64,000 nucleotides of DNA from Ypsolopha sequella (Eukaryota; Arthropoda; Insecta; Lepidoptera; Ypsolophidae), in contig OW203991.1 in NCBI GenBank assembly GCA_934047225.1, positions 7,874,001-7,938,000 on the forward strand, read 5' to 3'. Below, one piece after another: positions 53,980 to 63,884 of this stretch. Position 1 is the stretch's first letter, and the number at the start of each line of letters is the position of its first letter. The notes beneath the pieces are model-generated. The model did not search any database, was not told the DNA's origin, and saw only the letters and a list, made by a program, of their open reading frames with translations. Made by a program: the position numbers and the translations under genes.

Positions 53980-54130
53980 TATACTCACGCCTGTCTCCCT
54001 GAGGGGTCGGCAGAGACTACAGATTTCCATATGCTACTATCCAGACACACCTCTTTCGCCTCTTCCATCAATCTAGTTAAACAACTATCTCTTCTTTTCG
54101 GGGTAGTTTTTACTATTGTTATAGTGATAA
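53980..54130 (+). repeat. Dispersed repeat 'ACGCCTGTCTCCCTGAGG'
   Basis: 'CACGCCTGTCTCCCTGAGGG' then 'TCGGCAGAGACTACAGATTT' is a phrase I recall as common in lepidopteran genomes. Only copy in the window, so recognition is from memory. Confidence 0.4.
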
Positions 54131-54199
54131 TTAGAATTTAGAGGGTTAATTAATCTCGGTAACCAATTCAGCAAAACAATGATTCATTTATCAGTTCAC

Positions 54200-54600
54200 T
54201 AGCGGACGGCCCGCGGCGTTGCTCACGTGGATCCCTTTTAGAAAGAAAGATAAGTAATTTATTTTAAAATACCACAGACACGAGAAAAAACATACATACA
54301 TACAAACTCACAAACAATACAAATTAACAAACCGTTCGAGTAAATATAACATCAAGAAAACAGGGGTAAATAAAAAAGGATTACAGCTCAGCTTAATGCT
54401 GCAGTAAGGGCTACAGCGCTGGTATTCTGCTGAACCCTGACTTAAAATTAATAAACTTTTCTCCCGATCCCGTGGGAATTTCTTAAAATCCCTTAATAGT
54501 AGATGTCTGCATCATACCAGGAACCTACAGTCCACAAGTTCCTTGGTCCAGCCGTTTGGTCTAGGTGTTGATAGATAAGTCAGTCTGTCTGAGTATTTAT
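54200..54600 (+). mobile_element. SINE-like element 'CTAGCGGACGGCCCGC'
   Basis: Starts 'CACTAGCGGACGGCCCGCGG', includes 'CTCCCGATCCCGTGGGAA' and 'AGTTCCTTGGTCCAGCCGTT', and ends 'AGTCAGTCTGTCTGAG', an order typical of a broad insect dispersed repeat group. No coding. Confidence 0.5.
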
Positions 54601-54613
54601 TTTTATTTATTTA

Positions 54614-55318
54614 TAACACTTTCTGCACGGGTTCATACTTGAGGACCCCAGTCCTCGAGACACCCGTCCTTTAGGACCCCGGTCCTTGAGAACCCCGATA
54701 CATTTGATTATCTTTTTTTTGTTTAATTTTGCTATTATCATGCTGGTGTACCATCGATACAAAAAGTGCTTCAAAGTACATTAATTAAATAATGTGTTAG
54801 TTTGGTTAATGCAACCTAGTTTAGAGTTAAGCTGATATAATTTTATGTTATTCCATATTTTAGATCCCTAGAAATACTAATGACGACCCAGAAAAGTGGA
54901 ACCATTGTTAAAAATTCTACCTGGCCACTAACTAGTTATAATGAAACAATAGAGCCGGCGCTGCCAGATGATATGCCAATAAATCTGTCTCTTTTACGCA
55001 TGCATAACAATGTACTTTTCTATCTCTTTCAATCAATTTTGCTGGAATTAAAAAAAGGTAAATGTAAAAGCACTAGTGCAGTTAAATAAAGTAAAAAGTA
55101 CGCGTGATTTAAAAGCTGCATTATGGACCTAAAGGCGCTGAAATAAGAGCTACTTTATTAGCAACTGCTGATTATTCATTTTGTTAGTTTAACACTTTTG
55201 TTGGCGATTATACTTTAAGCGACATTGGCATTTTTTCAAATTTATCGGGGTTCTCAAGGATCGGGGTCCTAAAGGACGGGGGCCTAAAGGATCGGGGTCC
55301 TCGAGGAAAAACCCTTCT
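54614..55318. mobile_element. Inverted-repeat element with palindromic GGACC units
   Basis: About 90-base arms are made of repeated 'GAGGACCCCGATCCTTGAG'-like units, themselves near-palindromic, at 54640-54705 and inverted at 55240-55310; outer ends 'CTGCACGGGTT' and 'AACCCTTCTGCAC' are also inverted. The interior holds an exon-like ORF (54864-55055). Confidence 0.7.
54864..55055 (+). CDS. Exon-like ORF inside an inverted-repeat element
   Basis: An acceptor-like 'TTCCATATTTTAG' ends at 54863 and a donor-like 'AAAAAAGGTAAATG' begins near 55056. Between them one frame is open, reading SLEILMTTQKSGTIVK, then ETIEPALPDDMPINLS and NNVLFYLFQSILLELKK. From the internal ATG (54880) the frame also continues to a stop at 55087-55089. 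Protein-like composition but no family recognised. It could be a captured host exon or a remnant of an element protein. Confidence 0.3.
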
Positions 55319-55844
55319 GCACATTTACAAAAATAACTTAAAAGATAAAAGAAACAATTAAACATGGTGTACAAGGGCGGCTCTTATTGCTAATGGCAAT
55401 ATCTTCTAGGCAACCCTTGGTAGCTAACAGAAAGATGAACAGAATGTGGAGGTGTAAATACTAATCAGAAAATAATAGGGAGATCAAGATTAAAATATAA
55501 ACCTAAATATCTAGACATAAACTTACATATAAAAATACATGAACATACTTAAATAAATGAATACATACCTATAAAATATATAAAAATTATAATAATATTG
55601 GATATTTGAGTTCTAAGATGAGTATTTATTTATATATATAGATAGAGTATTATTTTATCCACGTGTCGTGACGATTGGCACATTTTTTTTTTTCGGTAAT
55701 TCGGGCAGTTCCCCATGGATTACAAAAGTAAGGTGTCTTTTTCATGTCATGCCCATGGACAATAAGTTCCGCCACTTGTAATTTGACTGAAAAAAACCTT
55801 TGATTTTAGAACTCCCACATGTGAAGTCAATGAACATCACTAGC

Positions 55845-56347
55845 ATAAAACATAGTATAAAACAAAGTCGCTTCCCGCTGTCTGTCGGTCCCTATGTATG
55901 CTTAGATCTTTTAAAATTACTCAACGGATTTTGATGCGGTTTTTTTAATAGATAGAGTGATTCAAGAGGAAGGTTTGTATGTATAATACATGCATAATAT
56001 GTTAGAGAAACAAATGTGATGTAAATAAACACATTTTTTTTGCGCTTACATTGCAAACGTTGGCGGAACCCTACGAGATAGATCAAAATAATGTAGTACA
56101 GTATTGTACACCTTAAAAAGGTCTACAAAAAAGTCTGCAGTAGTATATGTCTATCTCTTTGGGATAACCCACAATAACCATTTTTTATCCTTTACCCTTT
56201 ATTAAGAAGCGATTTTAAGCAGTACAGCATTAATCCTTATCCATTTAAGTAGGTACCTTAAATACATTGTGCATTATATAAAGACATTCTGTAGTATATT
56301 TAGTATCAGCAATTGCAACCGCGCGAAGCCGGGGCGGGTCGCTAGTT
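55845..56347 (+). mobile_element. Non-autonomous Helitron-like element
   Basis: Opens near 'TATAAAACAAAGTCGCTTCC' and 'GCTGTCTGTCGGTCCCTATG', contains 'CAACGGATTTTGATGCGGTT', and ends 'CGAAGCCGGGGCGGGTCGCT' plus AG, a CTAG terminus next to T with a GC-rich stem just upstream. This is the structure of lepidopteran non-autonomous Helitrons. No Rep/helicase. Confidence 0.6.
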
Positions 56348-56911
56348 TTCTATATTACCCGAATTTCTGAATTAAACTTGTTCATTCTGCTTCTTAACAC
56401 CAAAAATATTCTATAAAAATACATATAATAAAATGCGCTAAGCAATGACATTTTCAATTCAAGCAAAGAGAGCATAAAATAAAATGGTTGATATTGTATG
56501 GGAAATAGAAACAAATAAAAAAAAAATACTTATCAGTAAATCGAATACAACAGTTGTTCTGCCTTATAAAAAGTATATGAAATTGAATGAAATTTGAAAT
56601 GAAAAGCATTTTCTCCAGCCCCACATATCGCGGAATGTTTGGAAACGTCTTATAAAAGTGTACGTCTGGAGCATTGCTCTATTCAGGGGTTCCCAACCAG
56701 TGGGGCTACGGAGGGCAAGAAACTTAACAAGATAATTTCTTTTTTTTTGTTATTTCTGTTAGATATTCTTTAAATTATATTCGTTGTTCTAGAGTTCATA
56801 ATCCCCCGCCTCGTAAACGTCCAAAGCTGGACCCTCGCCTGCCTCATTTTTTGTAGATATATGTTAAAACATAATAGGTTGTACAAAAGAATTTATTACC
56901 ATGGCAAAAAG

Positions 56912-58062
56912 GGCAAAGGGGTCATCTCGGCCACATAAAACTCGGCCGCGTGGCCGAGTTGCACCTTTCGATTAAATAAATTTTATTGGGGGTCAACTCG
57001 GCCTCACATACAAAGTACAATCAATCTAAGAAAGGATTGGATCCAAATACCTACTATAAAACTTCGAATAAAACTATTAAAAAAAAATTAAAAGCAATCT
57101 CGTTACCAGAAAAAACATGCTTTGTTGAAATCATGATAAGTTCTTACCTGTCTCTTCCTTTCCATATAGTATTTGTTTTTGTCGAACGTGTTTTCTTTAA
57201 ATATATTCAAATAAGGTCTTTTAAAAAAACTTGCATCATCAAGTGATGGCACTTTTGAGGTTTAAATGCATATCAAGTTTCGTTATTACTTATGACTAAA
57301 TTGTCAATAAAATATTGTAATACTTCATTGTTGATGGTGATGAAAAGTGATGTACCACCCGTTTCGGATTGAAAAGACAAACTAAGGACGTCAAAAAGAA
57401 CCTAATTTAGCATGAAATGAAGACAAACGTCAAAAAGAACCTAATTTTGCAATAAATGGAATTTCAATACGATATTTCAAACTGACCTGATAGTCATTCC
57501 GTAACGGGGCCCGGAAAGTTCGATTTTCAAAACTAATTTCGAGAATTAAATGGAACTTTTTCATAGAGGTAGTAGAAAAAAGTAATTTATTAATCAGTCC
57601 ATATACTTTCTGGGAAAGGCGAAGGTATCTGAGACTATACAGCCAAGTCTTGTGTTTTTTATTTTTTCTAGATAGTATAGATAAGTCTGATTTTGTTTAT
57701 TTCTTCATCTATATTATGTTAGTAGTTTTTTGTTTCTTTCTTCTTAAAATCACTCAAAAACCTACATTCACTTTTAGTACTTTGATCCAGTAGTCAAATA
57801 AAAATACAACCACAATAATTGTAAACCAATAATATATACCTATTTAAATATTAATATTTTGTTTTATTTTGAAGCCACGTCGTTATTTGTCTAAAGAATT
57901 TAAATCATATTACATTTTCTAAGCACTTCTTGTGTTGACTGTACATAACTACCCCAAATGTTCACTGTCGGCCGAGTTGACCCCCAATAAAATTGATTTA
58001 ATCGAAAGGTGTCAACTCGGCCACGCGGCCGAGTTTTATGTGGCCGATATGACCCCTTAGCC
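56912..58062. mobile_element. 1.15-kb TIR element with 8-bp TSD
   Basis: Near-identical terminal repeats of about 90 bases, 'AAGGGGTCATCTCGGCCACA' through 'ACTCGGCCGCGTGGCCGAGT' to 'TTTTATTGGGGGTCAACTCG', flanked by a perfect duplication GCAAAAAG (56904-56911 and 58063-58070). Each TIR holds a short internal palindrome around GGCCGAGTT. The interior has a lysine-rich open frame (about 57000-57246) with no transposase signature, and the repeat block at 57370-57590. The superfamily is unassigned. Confidence 0.88.
57370..57590 (+). repeat. Dispersed repeat, empty-site partner of 38830-39360
   Basis: Matches 38830-38943 and then, after about 60 bases absent there, 'TTAAATGGAACTTTTTCATA' matches the sequence right of the TTAA MITE at 39330. 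Confidence 0.65.
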
Positions 58063-58436
58063 GCAAAAAGAGAGAAAACTGGTTTTCCATATGGCCATAA
58101 ATCCCAATAGGGAATTAGGAATCGAACACTTTGAAATATTCAACTGTCAGTAATATACAACAATAAATATTACGAATATCACCTTGTGCCTTGTCGCTTG
58201 GTTGATACGATTTATACAGGTCTTAGTACGTAGCTCGTAAAAGTCTATAGGTCAGTCTGATTTAAGAGTAGCACGGTCCCGCGAGTGGCCTGGCTCGTAA
58301 ATAAAGGAATTTGTAGCGTCCTATAATAAGGCATGCACTGTTGCCATTTGTATGAGATCATCAGTTTGTGACAGACACGCTTTTGCAGGGATTTTGACGT
58401 AGTTAAATGTACAAGGTGTCTGTGATGCGCTATAAT

Positions 58437-58953
58437 CAGTGTTGCCACCTTAGCCCTTTTCGGGCTAGATCTAGCACTTTTTACTGTAGTTGAACTCGTT
58501 TTTTGATGATTTAGCCCGAAAAGAGCAATCTAGCCTTTTTCGTTATGTGTATATTTATAGTTCTGTGAACCTAATTAAAACTAAAACCAGAAACAAAATG
58601 GGGCTAAAAACAATGATATCCATACTAACGATGGGGTTTACAACGACTGAGAGTCTTGCTGTTCACACAAGGTGTCAACTGAAATAATAAAAAACTGTAG
58701 GATTCATTTGAAATTTTCGTTCAAATCCGCAAAAAACGCAGATGTCAATCAGCCATCAACTTTTTCTGCTTCAACAGGTACGATTTTTAACAAATTCAAT
58801 AACTTAGTTTTAATTACTCTGTTGCATTGTCTGAAATTACTTACTACAGTTCAAATAAACAATTTTTAGCACTTTTGATGGCAAAATTTGCTAAATCTAG
58901 CCCTTTCTAGCTTGTCCAACTGCTCTTTTTCAAAAACCAAGGTGGCAACACTA
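58437..58953. mobile_element. hAT-like element, 8-bp TSD
   Basis: Ends 'CAGTGTTGCCACCTTAGC' and 'CCAAGGTGGCAACACTA' are inverted and flanked by a perfect duplication GCTATAAT (58429-58436 and 58954-58961). 'TAGCCC' words recur near both ends. Two overlapping open frames of 65 codons show no transposase similarity that I recognise. Confidence 0.88.
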
Positions 58954-58984
58954 GCTATAATAGTTTGAACGAAACCATAACAGA

Positions 58985-59215
58985 TTTTTTAATGCAAGTG
59001 CTCGTAAAAGCCCACTTTTTATGCATCAAAACCGAACAGAAAGTCGATTATTTTGCCCTAGGGCTTTATTATTATTTTTTTTTTAATTTATTTACAATGG
59101 TTGGCTAACCTGCAGATTTTCCTGGAACCATAAATGTCGCTACGCTCGTGTTTTAAATCGTCCTCGTAATTTATTCCTTTTCGCCCTCGTAGCATAAACT
59201 ACTATAGATGTATTC
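58985..59215 (+). repeat. Dispersed repeat, shorter partner of 62252-62645
   Basis: 'GTGCTCGTAAAAGCCCACTT', 'TTTGCCCTAGGGCTTTATTA', 'GGTTGGCTAACCTGCAG' and 'ATAAACTACTATAG' match the complement of the 62-kb copy, which has about 160 additional bases in the middle. Confidence 0.7.
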
Positions 59216-59559
59216 CATCAATCTTTCTTTGTGTTTAAATATCATATAATAATGCATTTTTGTAATCAGTATGTAGTAGCTTTCAATTTGTTAATATTTA
59301 ATTAGCTTCCTTAGGTTAAGGTTTAATTTAGTATATTTAGTGTTTAGTTAGGTAATTTTAGTTTGTAGTTTTTTAAAATCGTTTGTTAACTATATTCTTT
59401 TATGCATTTTTCTTTTTTGTACTGTGATGATTTTCTCCATTTTGTTTATAATTACTTGGCAAATGTTGTGTAATAAGTGGCGCATGTATCAGAATATTTA
59501 TAAAAATGTAAGCTCTTTTTAAGTGTAACAATACTTGTGCTGTTGGTGTATTATAGTGT

Positions 59560-59690
59560 CCTCTCCCACTAAGGTTTGCTGGAAGAAATCTCTTTTCAGA
59601 GATAAGCTCGCCTCTGTACATGTATTTTGTTGTAAATAATTCTAATTAATGTATCTGTGTACAATAAAGAATGATACTGTTATTATCAGA
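59560..59690 (+). mobile_element. LINE 3' end fragment
   Basis: 'TTTGCTGGAAGAAATCTC', 'AGAGATAAGCTCGCCTCTG' and a terminal 'GTACAATAAAGAATGATACT' are the conserved LINE 3' UTR layout seen at 26105. The AT-rich 59220-59560 upstream may belong to it. Confidence 0.6.
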
Positions 59691-59769
59691 CTGAATTTTT
59701 TTTGAACGACTAAGAATTATGATAAACTCAAACACATTTAGATAGAAATTCATGATAGTAATAGGTATT

Positions 59770-60170
59770 TAACTATGGAATTGCTGAAATTTACTTACAG
59801 ATGAGTTCATTCCTGTAATTCAATAGCTATTTCCATTATTTGTTTTTTGTTTAAAAGTTGTTTTCCAGGTTTTATATCCACGTATTAAATTTTGTTTTTT
59901 TTCGGTTTGATTACAATAAATTAATTAAATCTTCAGACAGTTTGTCCTTAATTTCAATTTCCATGATAAGATTCCTAATACTGTATACAGCTGACACTTT
60001 AAAAAAATTAAATAAAAGTCGCAGTTAACTTAATGTTGTCACATTTACACACAATTTTTTAAAAAAAGTTAGATTTGTCATTTCTAAAAAATGCAAAAAT
60101 GTTTGTACTGAAAATTGAGTTTCCTTCAATTTCTCCATAGAAAATAGCAGTTTCATAGTTAATGACATAA
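59770..60170 (+). repeat. Old dispersed repeat, copy 2
   Basis: Direct partner of 43856-44262, diverged by substitutions and short indels. Confidence 0.65.
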
Positions 60171-60204
60171 AACATTTAAAAAAACTCATCGTCACGACAT
60201 GAAT

Positions 60205-60440
60205 TGCGAGGGGGTGTTAAAAATGGTCCAGTGTGAACTGTCAATTGAAAGTCACAGTCTTGGTACACCCGTTTAACACCGACGATTATTACGTCCCAAA
60301 CGTAGAGAACTGGAGAGCCGTACTCGAGATTGTACAAATGGACCAACAGCTACGAACACAAATAATTGTGCCCCGTCAGGATTGAACCCATGATCTCTGT
60401 TAGCAAGCGAGCGTTCTACCACTCGGCCATAGAGGTGGTA
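60205..60440 (-). mobile_element. tRNA-derived SINE with intact A and B boxes
   Basis: On the minus strand, TGGCCGAGTGG (60429-60419) and GGTTCAATCC (60388-60379) form a complete internal pol III promoter, spaced about 30 bases apart. The body follows with 'TTGGTCCATTTGTACAAT' and 'GTTTGGGACGTAATAATCG'. Other copies at 48110 and 33015. Not a functional tRNA: the head runs into the SINE body. Confidence 0.8.
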
Positions 60441-60462
60441 GAAGTATTTTAAAAGCGTATTG

Positions 60463-60976
60463 TTAGGGTTCCGTAACCTTATAACTAAGACTTCGCTGTC
60501 CGTCTGTCCGTCTGTCTGTCCGTCTGTCACCAGGCTGTATACAAGGTGAATTTGTGAACATCGTCCAAATTCATACTTGAGCCTTGGTAAGTGATCAGCA
60601 TCATGAACCAATAACAATTTTTGTAAAATTCACATAATGAAATTTCGACTCCCCATAGTGATTCACTCAGGACTGGGAGTGAATTACTTTGGGAAGTCGA
60701 AATTTCAATTTACGAATTTCACAAAAAGTGTTATTGATTCATGATGCTGATCACTTACCAAGCCTCCAGTATGAATTTGGACGATGATCAAAAAGTCACC
60801 TTGTATATACATGTGATAGACAGTTGAAATTTTCACAGATGATGTATTTCTGTTGCCATAACAACAAATACTAAAAACAGAATAAAATATATACTTAAGG
60901 GGGCTCCCATATAACAGACATGTTTTTTTTTGCCGTTTTTATAGATAATGGTACGGAACCCTAATGGCCGGTTTTT
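60463..60976 (+). mobile_element. 'GTTCCG' family copy split by a hairpin MITE
   Basis: 'TTAGGGTTCCGTAACC', 'CTGTCCGTCTGTCCGTC' and 'CACCAGGCTGTA' precede the insertion; 'GATAGACAGTTGAAATTTTC' to 'GGTACGGAACCC' and 'GGCCGGTTTTT' follow it. The order matches 19385-19682 without the insert. Confidence 0.85.
60538..60807. mobile_element. Hairpin MITE nested in the 'GTTCCG' copy
   Basis: Arms of about 115 bases begin 'TATACAAGGTGA', include 'TTGGTAAGTGATCAGCATCA' and close around 'CAGGACTGGGAGTGAA'. TA at both ends. The host repeat is restored by its removal. Confidence 0.88.
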
Positions 60977-61309
60977 AGACTACAGAAATGTACTGACATG
61001 ATAATGAGAGAATGTTTAGCTTTTACGAGAATAAAACAGGAAAACTATAGCGCTGCTGATCCAATAAATGATTATACATTGGGACACTCGTGCAAAACTA
61101 TTACGAAACGAACGAATAACAGATATGAAAGGTTTTGTTGTTTTCATAATATGTAGTGTATGAATTTTTTTAATTATGAAAAAATTTGTGCATAATATCC
61201 TTATATATTTATAGGTGGGCATATTTAAAAATTAACAACAATATTTCTATTTTTATAATTATTACAGTCTGGACGACTCACAAATGTCTCAAATCAAACA
61301 AACAAACTC

Positions 61310-61590
61310 AAAATTTCGTTTAACCAGGTCCTAGATACTGTTAAAACCCATCTAATAAAATATAATTGCAGTACATATGTCATTCTATATTGTCAAACCA
61401 GGAGAAATGGTGTTGAAAAGGGCCTCATTTCAATAAATATTTCTATCGAGCCGAATTTCTCCAATCGCGTTTCAGTTTTACAGATCCCTAGAAAAAGCTT
61501 CCAAAAATAATATACTATTTTATCAAAATAATACATTAATTACTGAAGTAGATATGCAAGTTCTAATTTTTTTTCCGTAGCGCCTTAATT
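61310..61590 (+). mobile_element. TTAA-bounded MITE, subfamily C, 5'-truncated
   Basis: Shares 'AAATTTCGTTTAACCAGGTC', 'ATTTCTATCGAGCCGAATTT' and the end 'TTCCGTAGCGCCTTAA' with 40951-41315. The left end is missing and about 50 extra bases lie near 61485-61545. Confidence 0.7.
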
Positions 61591-62015
61591 AGGGTATATT
61601 TTACATTTTACGAGCGTTCTATATGGCTTTTTTTTATAAATTATCACCCGATCGTAAACTGAAGCGTCAATAAAGTAGTGTCTACTGGGACGTTTGTAAT
61701 TATTAAAAGCGTTTTTTATCGCCATCTGTGCGAAATTACCAAAATGTTATATTACAAGACCTAAGCCGCAAACATATGAGGATGGAAGTCATAAAATTAC
61801 CTTAGAATGATAATAATTTGTGTCATTTTTGGTCGTAAAGTTCCGTTTTGGAATGACAATTTAATGTTTCGCGGTGGTCTTCAAGGGTTATGTTAGGCTT
61901 TCTGAGAATGTTGCTTTTAATGGCCTTTCCGATAACTCGAAGCTGAAAAGTGCATTTAAGGGTTATCGCGATATACGGATTATAATCCTCAGTAATTATC
62001 GATGAGATATGAAAA
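61591..62015. other. No supportable gene
   Basis: GC-moderate around 61855-61980 but with no ORF or splice context that I trust. Confidence 0.35.
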
Positions 62016-62705
62016 ATTTAAAAATAATAGACAGAAAATAAAAACAGACCGACTTAACAACCTTTTTATGCAACACAAGACTGAAAAATAATGGACACAG
62101 ACAGACGTAGCAAAGAATCTTTCTTATGCAACACAAGATCGAAAAATAATAGAGATAATGGCGTAGCAAAGCAACTTTCTTATGTAACACAAGATCGAAA
62201 AATAATAGAGATAATGACGTAGCAAAGCAACTTTCTTATGTAACACAAGACCGAAATAGTAGTTTATGCTACAAGGGCGCAAAGGAATAAATTACAAGTA
62301 CGATTTAAAACACGAGCGTAGCGAGTGTTTTAAACGTAACCGCGTAATTTATTGCTCTTACGCCCGTGTATCATACTACGTTTTTCAATGCATAGTGTGA
62401 GGAAATAAAAAAATATATAATTTTGCGAACTTTAATTTGTAATTGGCTCAAAAGGACTAGGTATCCAGAGCCGTTAAACAGTAGAAAAAAAGTATGACAT
62501 TTATGTTACACAGGAAAGGCTGCAGGTTAGCCAACCATTGTAAATAAATAAAAAAAATAATAATAATAAAGCCCTAGGGCAAAATAATCGACTTTCTGTT
62601 CGGTTTTGATGCATAAAAAGTGGGCCTTTACGAGCACATGCATTGAAAAATAATAGAGATAATGACGTAGCAAAGCAACTTTCTTATATAACACAACCAT
62701 CAAAA
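62016..62705 (+). repeat. 56-bp tandem repeat array, interrupted
   Basis: 'ACACAAGA' followed by 'CGAAAAATAATAGAGATAAT' and 'TAGCAAAGCAACTTTCTTAT' recurs with starts at 62073, 62131, 62187 and 62243 (spacings 58, 56, 56). A further unit follows at about 62643-62700, after an insertion. Confidence 0.85.
62252..62645 (-). mobile_element. Repeat inserted in the 56-bp array
   Basis: 'AGTTTATGCTACAAGGGCGC' to 'TTTACGAGCACATGCATT' is the longer reverse copy of 58985-59215. It splits a tandem unit, so it is younger than the array. Symmetric phrases near 62290-62340 ('AAAACACGAGCGTAGCGAGT') form a partial palindrome. Confidence 0.7.
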
Positions 62706-63170
62706 AATAAGTGACAGTCAGACGATTCGATTCATTGTTTTACACTGTTATCGATAATTTCAAGGGAATTACAATAACATTTGCAATATTATGTTACGGT
62801 CTGCTGTTTTTACCACATTTCTCCGATTGTCCTGAACTAGCAATATTAGACGTTGTTTCTCAAATAAATGGCAAGTAATGTTTTGATAACAACTTTATAT
62901 GGTGAAGGAAATTATTTACATTATACGTTCAATGTTTGAGAGACTTGACAAGTTCAGTTTAAACATTCTCAGGTTTCTTGGAATGTGTAATTTGTGTGAA
63001 ACTTATACAATCTACATCTTTACTTAAATAAACTGTAATGTATATGGGTATGGTCTAACTACGGATATGTATGACATATTAATATATTATATAATACTCG
63101 TACTTTCTTTTCATATTGTATAACACCTATATACCTATAATCATAATGTATCAATGAGATGTTGCAGTTA
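62706..63170. other. AT-rich stretch without recognised features
   Basis: Nothing supportable. Confidence 0.45.
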
Positions 63171-63645
63171 TTAAGGCGATTACCGTCGCCAAATTAGCAG
63201 CTCGATGTTTGTCTGTATGAATATCGACGGAAACGACATTGAAATAACGTTCAAATCAGTGCACAATGCGTGGTGGCTGTTACGACGCTCGCTGCGTCCT
63301 TGAAAGGGCAAATTAGGAGAAAATAATACTTTTCACATGGGCGTCATTGTTAGATTAAATAATTCTTTGTTATATTTATAGCTATCAAGTTTATCTATTT
63401 ATCAAAGCATAAATGAATTAAATCACCTAAGCCGCTAAGGAGCAGCAGGAAATTCAAGCCAAAAAAACACCATTCAGTTGAAACAATTTTTCATATAGAA
63501 GTTTTGGTGGTACGAAAAAGAAAAATGTTGCATATGTTGTCCTAGAGTTGATAATCCATAATACATTTTTTCAAAATTTTTGGTTTGGCCATAAAAGAGG
63601 AGTAGGCTTTAGAAGGTACCCATTTGGCGATATTAAGGGCCTTAA
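63171..63645 (+). mobile_element. TTAA-bounded MITE, subfamily A, copy 2
   Basis: 'TTAAGGCGATTACCGTCGCC' to 'TATTAAGGGCCTTAA'. Direct partner of 18598-19046; about 30 extra bases near 63418-63445. Confidence 0.8.
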
Positions 63646-63699
63646 ATAATTGTTTTATGCGTAATTTCGTTGTTCAATGATGTTATCATTAGAACCATA

Positions 63700-63770
63700 T
63701 GTTCTGTGGTAGTACCATAGACTAAGTATAATAAGCAGTCTATGGTATATCTTAGTCTATGGTAGAACAT
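63700..63770. repeat. Short hairpins 'CCATAGACTAAG'
   Basis: 'TACCATAGACTAAGTATA' is followed by 'CAGTCTATGGTATA' and 'CTTAGTCTATGGTA', giving overlapping stems. Confidence 0.55.
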
Positions 63771-63884
63771 AGTGTTACAAATTCTTTATGCTCTTATGCT
63801 TATTTTAACAATACAAGTTACACGTGTCAGTTCATACATTATAATTATTATATCTCTTTATTTATTCAATATCTGCCCCATTTC

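Noticed and set aside
58490..58869. ORFs inside the hAT-like element as transposase remnants
   Set aside because: No hAT catalytic or dimerisation motif is visible, and the frames overlap without continuity.
60360..60440. tRNA gene candidate
   Set aside because: Same reason: the tRNA-like head of a multicopy SINE.
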